Assembly: GCF_009902005.1 (NCBI RefSeq)
Contig: NZ_WUTT01000001.1
Span: 871,601 to 935,600, forward strand
Reading direction: 5' to 3'
DNA length: 64,000 nt
Source of the DNA: Halomonas alimentaria
GTDB taxonomy: Bacteria > Pseudomonadota > Gammaproteobacteria > Pseudomonadales > Halomonadaceae
Shown: positions 51,596-60,417 of the stretch, in pieces
Position numbering within the stretch: the stretch's first letter is position 1
How the letters are laid out: each line of letters opens with the position of its first letter
Position numbers and translations under genes: made by a program
Notes under the pieces: model-generated
Told to the model about the DNA's origin: nothing
The model's input: only the letters and a program-made list of their open reading frames with translations
The model's database searches: none

Positions 51596-53347
51596 CTATC
51601 CAAGGTTTCCGGAGGGAGTCGCCAGCCAGCGCCTGGCCAGGCGCAGGGCTCGAGCCTGGTCTGCCACCACGGCCAGCCGGCCGGGTTCACGACGAATCCC
51701 TGCACGGCGCAGCTTGAGCACCAGCCGCGCGGGCAGCCCGACGAACACCAGGCCGATATGGCGCTCGTGGAGCTCCTCGGCGAGGGTCTGCAGGGCGACG
51801 ATGGCGGTGGCATCCAGGCTCGGCACGTCGCGCATGTCGAGCAGCATCACACGGATGTCCGGGTCGACGACCTGTAGCGAGGAGACGGCCTTCTCGGCGG
51901 CGCCGAAGAACAGCGGACCATCGATATCGTAGAGCGCGATCCCGGGCGGCAGGTCGCCCAGGTCGTCACTCTCCTTCTCGTCCAGACGACGGGTCTGGGT
52001 CACCTCGGCCATGCGCCGGATGAACAGCGCCGCCGCCAGGCCCATGCCTACCGCCACGGCCAGCACCATGTCGAAGATCACCGTCAGTGCGAAGCAGATC
52101 ACCAGGATGGCGGCATCGCTGAGCGGTGCACTCTTCAGGGTGTGCAGGAAATGACGAGCCTCGCTCATGTTCCAGGCGATGATGAACAGCAGGGCCGCGA
52201 GTGCCGCCATGGGCACCAGGGCCAGCACGCCGGCCAGCAGCACTACCGCCAGCAGCACCACCAGGGCATGGACCACTGCGGCCACGGGCGAGAAGGCGCC
52301 GCTGCGGATATTGGTGGCGGTGCGTGCGAGTGCCGCGGTGGCGGTGATGCCACCGAAGAAGGGCGCGACGATATTGCCGAGCCCCTGGCCCAGCAACTCG
52401 GCGTTGGGATCATGACGGGTGCGGGTGAGTCCGTCGGCCACCACCGCGCAGAGCAGCGACTCGATGGCTCCCAGCATGGCAATGGCCAGGGCCGGACCCA
52501 GCAGTTCACGGATCAGCGCGAAGTCCACGGCAAGCGGCGTGCCATCGGGGCCGGGCAGTTGCCAGGGCAATGTCAGGCTCGGAGCGAAGGGGGGAATGCC
52601 ACTGCCGCTTTCTCCCGCCAGGCTCCAGCTGAAGCGCGAGGCGATGGTGTCGACCTCGATGCCCAGCGGAGTGACCGCCAGGGCCACCAGGGTGCCCACG
52701 GCGAGTCCCACCAGGGGTGCGGGAATCGGCAGGCGCAGGCGCGGCCAGAGGATCAGGGTGGCCAGGGTGACCATGCCGATCCCCAGCTCCGCCGGGTCGA
52801 GTCCCGGCACCGACCGGGCGATGGTGACCGCATTGCCCAGGGTGTTCTCGCCCAGATCCACCCCCAGGCCGAGGAAGTCGGGCAGCTGCAGCAGCGCGAT
52901 CACCACGGCGATACCGGCGGTAAAGCCCAGCACCACCGGATAGGGCACGAACTGGATCAGGCTGCCCAGGCGGGCGAGTCCCAGGGCAAACAGGATCAGT
53001 CCGGCCATCAGGGTGGCGATCAGCAGACCACCGATGCCGTGGTTGGCAACGATGGGGAACAGGATGACCACGAAGGCGGCGGTCGGGCCGGAGACGTTGA
53101 AGCGTGAGCCCCCGGTGAGGGCGATGATGGCACCGGCGACGATGGCCGTGTAGAGGCCATGCTGGGGCGGCACGCCGGTGGCGATGGCCAGGGCCATGGA
53201 GAGGGGTACCGCGACGATGCCGATGGTCAGCCCGGCGAGCAGGTCGCGACGCAACTCGGCAAGACCGTATCCCTGACGCCAGGCGGCGACCAGGGCGCTG
53301 CCGGGCAGCGGGACACGATAGCTGGAACCATCGGAGGCGCGGGACAT
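51596..53347 (-). CDS. SulP-family anion transporter with STAS domain
   Basis: 583-residue SulP/SLC26-type transporter, with about 12 membrane segments from residue 30 to 425 and a cytoplasmic STAS domain about 465-565. Landmarks are the start LRRDLLAGLTIGIVAVPLSMALAIATGVPPQHGLYTAI, AGAIIALTGGSRFNVSGPTAAF, and FGGITATAALARTATNIRSGA. Cargo may be sulfate, bicarbonate or dicarboxylates; SulP members cannot be assigned from sequence. AGGAG lies before the ATG. It is a single gene. Confidence 0.9.
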   Translation of the reverse strand: MSRASDGSSYRVPLPGSALVAAWRQGYGLAELRRDLLAGLTIGIVAVPLSMALAIATGVPPQHGLYTAIVAGAIIALTGGSRFNVSGPTAAFVVILFPIVANHGIGGLLIATLMAGLILFALGLARLGSLIQFVPYPVVLGFTAGIAVVIALLQLPDFLGLGVDLGENTLGNAVTIARSVPGLDPAELGIGMVTLATLILWPRLRLPIPAPLVGLAVGTLVALAVTPLGIEVDTIASRFSWSLAGESGSGIPPFAPSLTLPWQLPGPDGTPLAVDFALIRELLGPALAIAMLGAIESLLCAVVADGLTRTRHDPNAELLGQGLGNIVAPFFGGITATAALARTATNIRSGAFSPVAAVVHALVVLLAVVLLAGVLALVPMAALAALLFIIAWNMSEARHFLHTLKSAPLSDAAILVICFALTVIFDMVLAVAVGMGLAAALFIRRMAEVTQTRRLDEKESDDLGDLPPGIALYDIDGPLFFGAAEKAVSSLQVVDPDIRVMLLDMRDVPSLDATAIVALQTLAEELHERHIGLVFVGLPARLVLKLRRAGIRREPGRLAVVADQARALRLARRWLATPSGNLG

Positions 53348-53478
53348 GACAACTCCTTTGCTTGCTAAAGAGCAGGAGGTGTTACGTTACGCCTACGTGT
53401 TGCAATGCCGCAAGACCACTTATGTCACAGGGGCCTCTTCCAGGCACGGCAAGGCCCGAGACGGCGCGGCCATATACA

Positions 53479-53507
53479 GCAACGCCCGGCACGGAACCGG
53501 GCGTTGC
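53479..53507 (-). terminator. Terminator hairpin after the Spy-like gene
   Basis: GCAACGCCCGG and CCGGGCGTTGC form a perfect 11-pair stem with loop CACGGAA, 24 bases beyond the stop of the minus-strand gene. There is only a weak T-run. Confidence 0.7.
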
Positions 53508-53530
53508 CATGGGGGCCGGGGTCGGGAGAA

Positions 53531-54187
53531 TCAGTTCTTGCCTTTGCCTTCGGCCTTGCCATAGGCCTTGCGGGCGGCCTGCTGCATCTCCTCGATCTGC
53601 TCCTCGCTGAGCAGCTCGGCCAGCGCCGCCTGGTGCTCGTCGCGCAGCGCCTGGTACGCCTCGCGACGCTCCTGGCGGGAGTCGAAGTCGCGGTTGCGCA
53701 GCTCGGCCATGTCGGCGTAGTGGGCCCGACGCAGCTCACCCAGGGCCTCGCGCTCCTCGTCGGAGAGGTCCCAGCCGTCGACCATCTCGGTCATGCGCTG
53801 CTGCAGGGCCTTGGCGTGGCTCTGGCGCTTCTCGGTACGGTACTCCTCGCGCATCTCGCGGCGAGCCTCGTCGAGGGCGGCCTGCTGGTCGTCGCTGAGC
53901 AGCTCATCGATACGGTCACGATGCTCCTCGCGCAGCTCGGCCATGGCCTGGCGATGTTCGCGGTGAGCGTTTTCCAGCGCCTCGCGGGTCTCTGCATCGA
54001 GGCCGGCGCGCTCGAAGAGGGCCGCACGCTTCTCGGCGTAACGTTCGGCGCGGGCCTCCTGCCATTGCTGGCGCTGCTCGGCACGCTCGGCGTCGCCCGG
54101 TGCGGCAGTGGCAGTGAGTGCCAGCGGGGCGATGGCCATGGCGAGCAGGGCGGGGGCAAGGATGCGGCGAGAGAGTCGGGTCTGCAT
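53531..54187 (-). CDS. Spy/CpxP-like periplasmic protein
   Basis: 218-residue exported protein with a signal peptide (residues 1-29, ending TATAA) and a highly charged, nearly all-helical mature part rich in E, R, A and Q. Two LTxxQ-like motifs, the Spy/CpxP signature, are visible in variant form: LLSDDQQAALDEARREM and LLSEEQIEEMQQAARKA. Spy is an ATP-independent periplasmic chaperone controlled by BaeSR and Cpx. Here it lies next to a BaeSR-like system in the same orientation, 92 bases from the regulator's stop. Confidence 0.78.
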   Translation of the reverse strand: MQTRLSRRILAPALLAMAIAPLALTATAAPGDAERAEQRQQWQEARAERYAEKRAALFERAGLDAETREALENAHREHRQAMAELREEHRDRIDELLSDDQQAALDEARREMREEYRTEKRQSHAKALQQRMTEMVDGWDLSDEEREALGELRRAHYADMAELRNRDFDSRQERREAYQALRDEHQAALAELLSEEQIEEMQQAARKAYGKAEGKGKN

Positions 54188-54279
54188 GGGGAAACTCCTG
54201 AGATTCTCGAATTGACGACTGTCACTTTGCGCGGCCGGCGTGCAAGGGCCATGCAGCGAAGGTGCAAAGGTGGTGCAGT

Positions 54280-54993
54280 TCACTCCTCGGGCTGGTACTT
54301 GTAGCCGACCCCGTAGACCGAGCGGATCACCTCGCGCTCCGGCCACGTCTCGGCGATCTTCCTGCGCAGCTTCTTCACGTGGCTGTCCACGGTGCGCTCG
54401 GAAACGATGCGGTGGTCGCGGTACATGTGGTCCATCAGCTGGTCACGGGAGAAGATCCGCCCCGGGGCGTGCATCATCACCTTGAGCAGCTGGAACTCCA
54501 CGGCGGTGAGCCCCAGGTCATGACCGTCGGCCAGGGCGCGCCAGCCATCCTCATCGAGCACCAGATTGCTACCGACGGCATCGGGCTCGTTGGCCAGCTG
54601 GCTGCGGCGCAGCACCGCCTTGACCCTGGCCACCACCTCCCGGGGGCTGAACGGCTTGCAGATATAGTCATCGGCACCCAGTTCGAGGCCCAGCAGGCGG
54701 TCGACCTCCTCGACCCGGGCGGTCAGCATGATCACCGGCAGGGCCGGCCATCGCTGGCGCATCTCGCGGCACAGGGTGAGGCCGTCGGTGCCGGGCAGCA
54801 TCAGGTCGAGCAGCACCAGCACCGGCCCCTCCCCGGCCTGGCGCGTCTCTTCCAGCCACGGCAGCACGCTGTCGCCGTGATCCAGGTGGTGGGGTTCGAA
54901 GCCGCTGCCGGCCAGGTAGTCGGCTACCAGTCGGGCGATCTTGGGTTCATCCTCGACGATCAGGATGCGCTGGGGGTGCTCGGCCTGGGTCAT
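54280..54993 (-). CDS. OmpR-family response regulator (BaeR-like)
   Basis: 237-residue response regulator. The receiver domain has VEDEPKIARLVADYL, the phosphorylated D63 (LLDLMLPGTDG) and the switch region ADDYICKPFSPREVVARVKAVLRR. The C-terminal winged helix has the transactivation loop and VDSHVKKLRRKI. The start overlaps the kinase stop by four bases (ATGA). The best resemblance is to BaeR, which would control the adjacent Spy-like gene; relatedness to other OmpR-type regulators is not excluded. Confidence 0.9.
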   Translation of the reverse strand: MTQAEHPQRILIVEDEPKIARLVADYLAGSGFEPHHLDHGDSVLPWLEETRQAGEGPVLVLLDLMLPGTDGLTLCREMRQRWPALPVIMLTARVEEVDRLLGLELGADDYICKPFSPREVVARVKAVLRRSQLANEPDAVGSNLVLDEDGWRALADGHDLGLTAVEFQLLKVMMHAPGRIFSRDQLMDHMYRDHRIVSERTVDSHVKKLRRKIAETWPEREVIRSVYGVGYKYQPEE

Positions 54994-56426
54994 GAGGTCT
55001 CCTCCTTGAGCGTGGTGTCATCGAGTGGCGGGAAGCGCAGGATCCAGCGTAACCCACCCAGCGGCGAGGCGGCAGCGGTCATTTCACCGCCGTGGGCCTT
55101 GACCAGAGCGGTGGCGATGGAGAGTCCCAGGCCACTGCCGCCGCTGGCCCGGCTGCGCGAGCCCTCGACCCGGTAGAGCCGCTCGGTGAGGCGCGAGAGT
55201 TGGGCAGCTGGAACCCCCGGGGCGCTGTCATCCCAGAGGATCCGAATGCCGTCGGCCGTGCTCTCCAGGCTGACACGCAGCTGGCCGGGGGGGCGTGTAT
55301 AGGCGCAGGTGTTGTCCAGCAGGTTGCTCCATAGCTGTCGCAGGCGGCTGGCGTCGCCGCGGATCCAGGCCGCCTCGGGAACACTGCACTCCAGGGTGAG
55401 GCCGCTGTCCTCCAGCCAGCCGCTGGCCTCGTCGAGGCGCTGGCGCAGGCTGTCGGCCAGGTTCAGTGGTGCCAGCTGGACCTCCAGGGCGCCGGCATCG
55501 CTCTGGGAGAGCAGGCGGAGGTCGGCGACCAGGCGCTCGAGCTGTTTCACTTCCTGGGAAAGTGAGTGCAGGCTCTCGTGATCCAGGGGGCGGATACCGT
55601 CCTGCATCGCCTCGATCTCCCCGCGCAGTACCGCCAGCGGGGTGCGCAGCTCGTGGGCGATGTCCGAGACCCAGCGACTGCGCGCCTCGCGGCTCGCCTC
55701 GAGAGTGGCAGCGAGCACGTTGAAGTCGCGGGAGAGTCGCGACAGTTCATCGCGGCCGCGTTCCGGCAGGCGTGTGCCGTAGTCGCCTTCGGTAAGGCGC
55801 CGGGTGGCCAGTGCCATGCCGCGGGTGCGTCGTCCCAGCCACCAGGAGAGGCCGCCGGCCAGCAGCAGCGAGGCCAGGCCCAGGGCGCCGATGATGATGC
55901 CCAGGTTACGCTGTTGCCGGGAGAGGAAGACCCGCTCCATGCGGGCCATCAGCTGCTCGGGCGGGCGGTAGCCCAGGGTACCGACCCGCTCGCCCTGATG
56001 CTCGATGGGCAGCCAGCGCAGGGTGGCGGCCTCCTCGTCATCATCGGGCGGCAGGCCGATCACCGGCAACCCCTCGGCGTCGTGGAGCACGAAGTCCTTG
56101 GGATCGCCGAGCTGGCGCTCGATGCCTACCGGTGCCGGCCCGGCGCCGGGCCACAGCTGGTGACGGACCAGGCGGTGCCAGGCGCGGGGCGAGGCGCGCA
56201 GCCACTGCCAGTCGCCGCGTTGCGACCACTCCTCGGCAAGCCCGGCGGCGAGGGTTTCGGCGCGCTGGGTCTGGGTCTTGTCCAGGTAGTCGAGGAAGCC
56301 CTGGTCGAGGCTCCTCGATACCGCCAGGAAGACCAGGCCTGAGATGGCGACATTGACCACCAGGATTACCGCGAACAGCTTGATGCCCAGCCGGGAGATG
56401 GCGGGGCGGGGCAGGGTCAGGCGCAT
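54990..56426 (-). CDS. Sensor histidine kinase (BaeS-like)
   Basis: 478-residue sensor kinase. The order is a transmembrane segment (KLFAVILVVNVAISGLVFLAV), a periplasmic domain of about 130 residues, a second transmembrane segment (LGIIIGALGLASLLLAGGLSWWL), HAMP (GMALATRRLTEGDYGTRLPERG), HisKA (SDIAHELRTPLAVLRGEIEAM) and the ATPase domain (GGSGLGLSIATALVKAHGG). The HELRTPLAVLRGEIEAMQDG box is close to BaeS. It overlaps the regulator gene by four bases. I chose the ATG at 56426 (MRLTLPRP); the frame extends 19 codons upstream. Confidence 0.9.
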   Translation of the reverse strand: MRLTLPRPAISRLGIKLFAVILVVNVAISGLVFLAVSRSLDQGFLDYLDKTQTQRAETLAAGLAEEWSQRGDWQWLRASPRAWHRLVRHQLWPGAGPAPVGIERQLGDPKDFVLHDAEGLPVIGLPPDDDEEAATLRWLPIEHQGERVGTLGYRPPEQLMARMERVFLSRQQRNLGIIIGALGLASLLLAGGLSWWLGRRTRGMALATRRLTEGDYGTRLPERGRDELSRLSRDFNVLAATLEASREARSRWVSDIAHELRTPLAVLRGEIEAMQDGIRPLDHESLHSLSQEVKQLERLVADLRLLSQSDAGALEVQLAPLNLADSLRQRLDEASGWLEDSGLTLECSVPEAAWIRGDASRLRQLWSNLLDNTCAYTRPPGQLRVSLESTADGIRILWDDSAPGVPAAQLSRLTERLYRVEGSRSRASGGSGLGLSIATALVKAHGGEMTAAASPLGGLRWILRFPPLDDTTLKEETS

Positions 56427-56520
56427 GAGCGTCTCGCCGCGAGCAGGGTGATCTGCCAGGGTCGCCCCCGGGAATGCAGCCAATGGTCAGCGAATGTGCA
56501 AGTGGCGTGCAAGAGGCGAT

Positions 56521-57447
56521 TCACAGTGTCAGCAGGAAGAGGATCAGCGGCGGCGAGAGCAGCGAGAGCAGAAAGCCCGAGACCACTGCCACCGGTACGC
56601 AGCCCACCCCGCCATGCTGCTGGATCACCGGCAGGGTGAAGTCCATGGAGGTGGCACCGCCGTAACCGATGGCCAGGGCCGCGTGTCGCCGGATCACCAG
56701 CGGGATCAGCACGAAGGCGACCAGCTCACGGGTCAGGTCGTTGAAGAAGGCGACACCGCCCAGCGCAGGCCCCAGGGCATCGCCCACCAGGATGCCCGAC
56801 AGCGAGTACCATCCGAAGCCGGCGGCCATGGCCAGCCCCTCGTTCCAGCGCAACTCGAGCAGCGGCGCGGCGAGCAGGCCGCCGACCAGCGAGGTGGCGG
56901 CCAGGGTCAGGGCGATGGCCAGGCCGTGATGATTGAGCAGGATCTGACGCAGGGGCATGCCGGAGTTGCGCAGCTGGCAGCCGATCAGTGCCAGCAGGAC
57001 ATAGAGCACCCACTCGGCAAGGGTCTCGGCCATGGCGTGTAGCGGTATCGCCGATAGCCGGCCGGCGGCCAGTCCCAGCGCCACGCCGAGTACCACCACT
57101 CCGACCAGGGCCAGCGAGCCGGCCATGGCGGCGAGCTTGCTGGTGGGGGCGCCGGGCACCACGCGCGCCGGGTCGGCGGCGAGCCTCAGGCGGCGCGACA
57201 GCCACCACAGCCCCGCCAGGTTGCAGGTCGAGGTCACCAGGAACAGCGTCAGGGCCTGTCCGCCCATGCGCGACAACTGGCCGGCGAGGTTCTCGAGGCC
57301 GGCCAGGCCGAATCCCATCAGCAGCAGGATAAGATAGACCGAGGCATTGACCCCCCGGTTGATCACCGCCAGCACGGTGGGGTGACGCACCGGTACCAGG
57401 TAACCCAGCACCAGGGGCAGCAGCACGATCAGCAGGCCGCTCAGCAT
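56521..57447 (-). CDS. LysO-family (YbjE) amino-acid exporter
   Basis: 308-residue membrane protein with about eight to nine hydrophobic segments, matching LysO (formerly YbjE, DUF340), which exports lysine and related compounds in E. coli. Landmarks are the start LLIVLLPLVLGYLVP, NASVYLILLLMGFGLAGL, the FGWYSLSGILVGDALGPALGGVAFFNDLTRELVAF core and GGATSMDFTLPVIQQHGG. It is single, upstream of the BaeS-like gene with 94 bases between. The substrate is inferred from the family. Confidence 0.87.
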   Translation of the reverse strand: MLSGLLIVLLPLVLGYLVPVRHPTVLAVINRGVNASVYLILLLMGFGLAGLENLAGQLSRMGGQALTLFLVTSTCNLAGLWWLSRRLRLAADPARVVPGAPTSKLAAMAGSLALVGVVVLGVALGLAAGRLSAIPLHAMAETLAEWVLYVLLALIGCQLRNSGMPLRQILLNHHGLAIALTLAATSLVGGLLAAPLLELRWNEGLAMAAGFGWYSLSGILVGDALGPALGGVAFFNDLTRELVAFVLIPLVIRRHAALAIGYGGATSMDFTLPVIQQHGGVGCVPVAVVSGFLLSLLSPPLILFLLTL

Positions 57448-57554
57448 GGAGATTCCCTTCCCTCTGTAGCCGCCCCGGGGCGGCGCCTCGAAAGCGGCTA
57501 CTCTAGCAGCCAGGTGCGAGGTGCCCAACTGCTTGTCGGGAGCACTCGCCAGGA

Positions 57555-58301
57555 TCAGTCGGCCAGGCTCAGCTCACTGAGTGTCAGGTGGCTGCGGCGT
57601 TCGCCGTCACGGTGGTAGTCGACCGCGAGCAGCAGGCCCGGGATCTCGGGGTGGAAACGGAACACCAGCCTGCGGTTCGGCTTGTCGGCCTCCCGGGCTT
57701 CCACCGTCAGCGCCACGAAGGTACCTGCGGGCAGGGTGACCCGGGAGCGGCCCTGCGCCCGGGCTTTGAGCACCTCCTCGCGCCCCTTGTGATCCAGGTA
57801 GCGGATATCGCAGACGCTGGTGGCACAGTCGCCGTCGATGATGCGTCGCGAGAGTGCGAAGAGCGCCGTCTGGCGATCCGGCAGGCGTGTCAGCCGGTCG
57901 CCGGAGAGGCTGTAGCTGTCGCCCACCCCCAGCAGCATATAGCCGCTGGCGTAGTAGAGGGCCTGGATGCCCTCATCCTTCAGCAGGAACCGGCTGCGTT
58001 CGCTGCCACGGGCGATGCGGATGCCGGTCTCCATCAGGCTTTCCCAGTAGTCGCCCTCGTGGGAGAGCCGATGGTCGATATAGGCCGCCGGCCAGTCCTT
58101 GACCTCCAGGCGATAGCGAGCCGTGAAGGGGCGCGGCGCAATCGAGGCGCTGGCATCGTGGTTCTCGGCGCTGCGCTGGGCAGGACCCGGCGCCGCCGGG
58201 GCATCGGCCACGGCCAGCAGTGGCAGGCAGGCAAGCAGCCAGGGCATGAGGCGGGTCATCAGGCCACTGGGCCGAGACCACAGAGGGGCTCGCTTGGGCA
58301 T
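57555..58301 (-). CDS. Exported DUF3108 protein
   Basis: 248-residue protein with a signal peptide (LMPWLLACLPLLAVADA, about residues 18-34) and a DUF3108 domain (FTARYRLEVKDWPAAYIDHRLS, RTLVFRFHPE-like C terminus). Members are periplasmic, often beside nucleotide-salvage genes, and have no known function. GGAGAG before the ATG at 58301 supports this start. The upstream DNA holds an inverted repeat (58361-58369 and 58415-58423) whose role is unclear. Confidence 0.8.
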   Translation of the reverse strand: MPKRAPLWSRPSGLMTRLMPWLLACLPLLAVADAPAAPGPAQRSAENHDASASIAPRPFTARYRLEVKDWPAAYIDHRLSHEGDYWESLMETGIRIARGSERSRFLLKDEGIQALYYASGYMLLGVGDSYSLSGDRLTRLPDRQTALFALSRRIIDGDCATSVCDIRYLDHKGREEVLKARAQGRSRVTLPAGTFVALTVEAREADKPNRRLVFRFHPEIPGLLLAVDYHRDGERRSHLTLSELSLAD

Positions 58302-58428
58302 GGACGCTCTCCGTAGCGGGAACCGGGGTGGACCGACATGGCCCGAGACGTGTGAGGCCAGTGCCTGCCCGGAGGTTCCCCATTACCCGACGATGCCACA
58401 TTTCCCCCGCCTTTGGCAGGCACGGGTG

Positions 58429-59772
58429 TCAGCTGCTCGAGCGCAGGCGTGCCAGGGCAGGGGAGAGCTCGACCGGATAGTCGGCGTGGCCGGCCTCCAT
58501 TCGCAGCAGGGACTCCGGCATGCAGCGCAGGGCGGCGGTAACCCGCTCCCGGGCGCCCTCGGCGAGGGCCATCTCGTCGTCGGCCACCTGGCCGCTGCGC
58601 ACCAGAGGACGCAGCAGCGCCTCCCCCTCGATGCCGGGCTCGTCGCGCAGGGCGATGATGTCGCCGGCGTAGCGGCCCTCGGCGTCCTGCCGGCGGTAGA
58701 GCTGCTTGCGGCAGGGCAGGTTGATCTTGCCCGGCGAGTGCTTGAGCCGCGGCGTGCCGGCGTACTCCACCAGCTTGTAGGAGAGGTCGATGACCGGTGC
58801 ATCCGAGGAGACGCCCATCTCGGTGCCCACGCCGAAGGCATCGATGGGCGCGCCGGCCGCGACCAGCTCTGCGATCTTCCACTCGTCCAGGCCGCTGCTG
58901 GCGACGATCCTCACCTCCGGGTATCCCGCCGCGTCGAGCCTAGTACGGGCCTCCCGGGCCAGCGTGCCCAGGTCGCCGGAGTCGAGGCGGATGGCGCCGA
59001 CGCGTATCTCGGGGTCTGCGTCCATCAGGGCGATCACCTTGGCCACGCCGGCCAGGGTGTCGTGGGTATCTACCAGCAGGGTGGTACCTGGGTAGTGGCG
59101 GGCGAAGGCAGCGAAGGCAGCCTCCTCGTCGTCGTGGGCAAGGATGTAGCTGTGGGCCATGGTGCCGGAGAGCGGCATCTCGTGGCGCAGCCCGCCGAGC
59201 ACGTTGCTGGTGCCGGCCAGGCCCGCGGTGCGATAGGCACGCACTCCGCGCACCGCGGCATCGATTCCGTGCATGCGGCGCAGGCCGAAGTCCATCACCG
59301 GCCGGTCGCCGGCCGCCAGTACCACGCGCACCGCCTTGGAGGCGATCACCGTCTCCAGCTGCACCAGGTTCATCACCAGGCTCTCGAGCAGCTGTGCCTC
59401 GGCGAGAGGCGCGTCTACCTCCATGAAGGGCTCGTTCTCGAATACCGGCGTGCCTTCGGGAAGGGTCCAGATATCCCCCGTGAATCGCCACTGGCCGAGC
59501 CAGGCGAGGAAGTCGTCACGGAACTGGCCGGTCTCGGCGAGGCTGGCCAGGTGGGCGTCATTGAAGTGCAGCCGCGTGGCCAGCTCGGCCGCATACTGCT
59601 GGCCACAGGCGAGCATGAAGCGTCGCGTCGCGGGCAGGCGGCGATAGAACAGGCTGAAGGTGGCGCGCTCCTGCAGACCCTCTACCCAGTAGGCCTGGAG
59701 CATGGTGAGCTGGTAGAGGTCGGTGAGCATCGCCAGGTCCGCGTCGGCGATGGCGTAGGAGGGATGCCTCAT
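58429..59772 (-). CDS. pncB: Nicotinate phosphoribosyltransferase PncB
   Basis: 447-residue enzyme that joins nicotinate to PRPP to make nicotinate mononucleotide in the NAD salvage pathway. Family landmarks are the start DLAMLTDLYQLTMLQAYWVEG, FSLFYRRLPATRRFMLACG, the GTMAHSYILAHDDE block containing the catalytic histidine, and SSGLDEWKIAELVAAGAPIDAFGVGTEMGVS. The start overlaps the pncA stop by four bases. Nicotinamidase upstream supplies its substrate. Confidence 0.94.
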   Translation of the reverse strand: MRHPSYAIADADLAMLTDLYQLTMLQAYWVEGLQERATFSLFYRRLPATRRFMLACGQQYAAELATRLHFNDAHLASLAETGQFRDDFLAWLGQWRFTGDIWTLPEGTPVFENEPFMEVDAPLAEAQLLESLVMNLVQLETVIASKAVRVVLAAGDRPVMDFGLRRMHGIDAAVRGVRAYRTAGLAGTSNVLGGLRHEMPLSGTMAHSYILAHDDEEAAFAAFARHYPGTTLLVDTHDTLAGVAKVIALMDADPEIRVGAIRLDSGDLGTLAREARTRLDAAGYPEVRIVASSGLDEWKIAELVAAGAPIDAFGVGTEMGVSSDAPVIDLSYKLVEYAGTPRLKHSPGKINLPCRKQLYRRQDAEGRYAGDIIALRDEPGIEGEALLRPLVRSGQVADDEMALAEGARERVTAALRCMPESLLRMEAGHADYPVELSPALARLRSSS

Positions 59773-60347
59773 GCGGATACCTCGCCACTCACCTCGACGC
59801 CGGCGCTCTTCAGCGCATCACGCACCTCGGCCACCGCATCGGGTACCACCGCGGCGCTCAGGTGTTCGAGCAGCAGGGTGGTGAAGCCCTCGCGGCGGGC
59901 CTCCAGGGCGGTGGCCTGAACACAGACATCCAGTGCCAGGCCACAGACGATCACCCGCTCGATGCCGCGGCTGCGCAGGTAGCCGCCGAGTCCCGTAGCG
60001 TCGAAGGCCGAGTAGGCGTCGGCATCGAAGGCGCAGGCCTTGCTGACGCGGATGGTGTCGGCATCCAGCGCCAGGTCGGTATGGAAGGCCGCCCCCGGGG
60101 TGTCCTGCACGCAGTGCTCCGGCCAGGGGCCGCCGCGATGGGCGAAGCTCACATGGTCCACCGGGTGCCAGTCCCGGGAGGCGACGATCAATGCACCACC
60201 CGCGCGGGCTGCCGTGACCTCGGCATTGATTGCGGGTACCAGGGCGTTGCCGCCGGTTACCGCCAGGGCACCGCCTTCGCAGAAGTCGTTCTGCATGTCC
60301 ACGACGAGCAGTGCGTCGCCGGGGCCATAGTTCACCTGGGTGGGCAT
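59769..60347 (-). CDS. pncA: Nicotinamidase PncA
   Basis: 192-residue isochorismatase-fold enzyme that deamidates nicotinamide to nicotinate. Catalytic D18, K103 and C142 and the metal ligands D59, H61 and H78 can be placed (VVDMQNDF, SRDWHP, EHCVQ, VCGLALDVCVQATALEA). It overlaps pncB by four bases, so the pair forms a nicotinamide salvage unit. GGAG lies before the ATG. Confidence 0.94.
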   Translation of the reverse strand: MPTQVNYGPGDALLVVDMQNDFCEGGALAVTGGNALVPAINAEVTAARAGGALIVASRDWHPVDHVSFAHRGGPWPEHCVQDTPGAAFHTDLALDADTIRVSKACAFDADAYSAFDATGLGGYLRSRGIERVIVCGLALDVCVQATALEARREGFTTLLLEHLSAAVVPDAVAEVRDALKSAGVEVSGEVSA

Positions 60348-60417
60348 CGCACATCTCCTTGGGTCGTTGGGGCTCGCCTCTCAGCCTAGGGCTTCGGCGA
60401 CCTGCCGTGTAGCCTGT

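Noticed and set aside
58361-58423. GTGCCTGCC/GGCAGGCAC as a terminator upstream of pncB's stop region
   Set aside because: The arms are 45 bases apart and overlap the region before the DUF3108 gene; a simple hairpin is unlikely.
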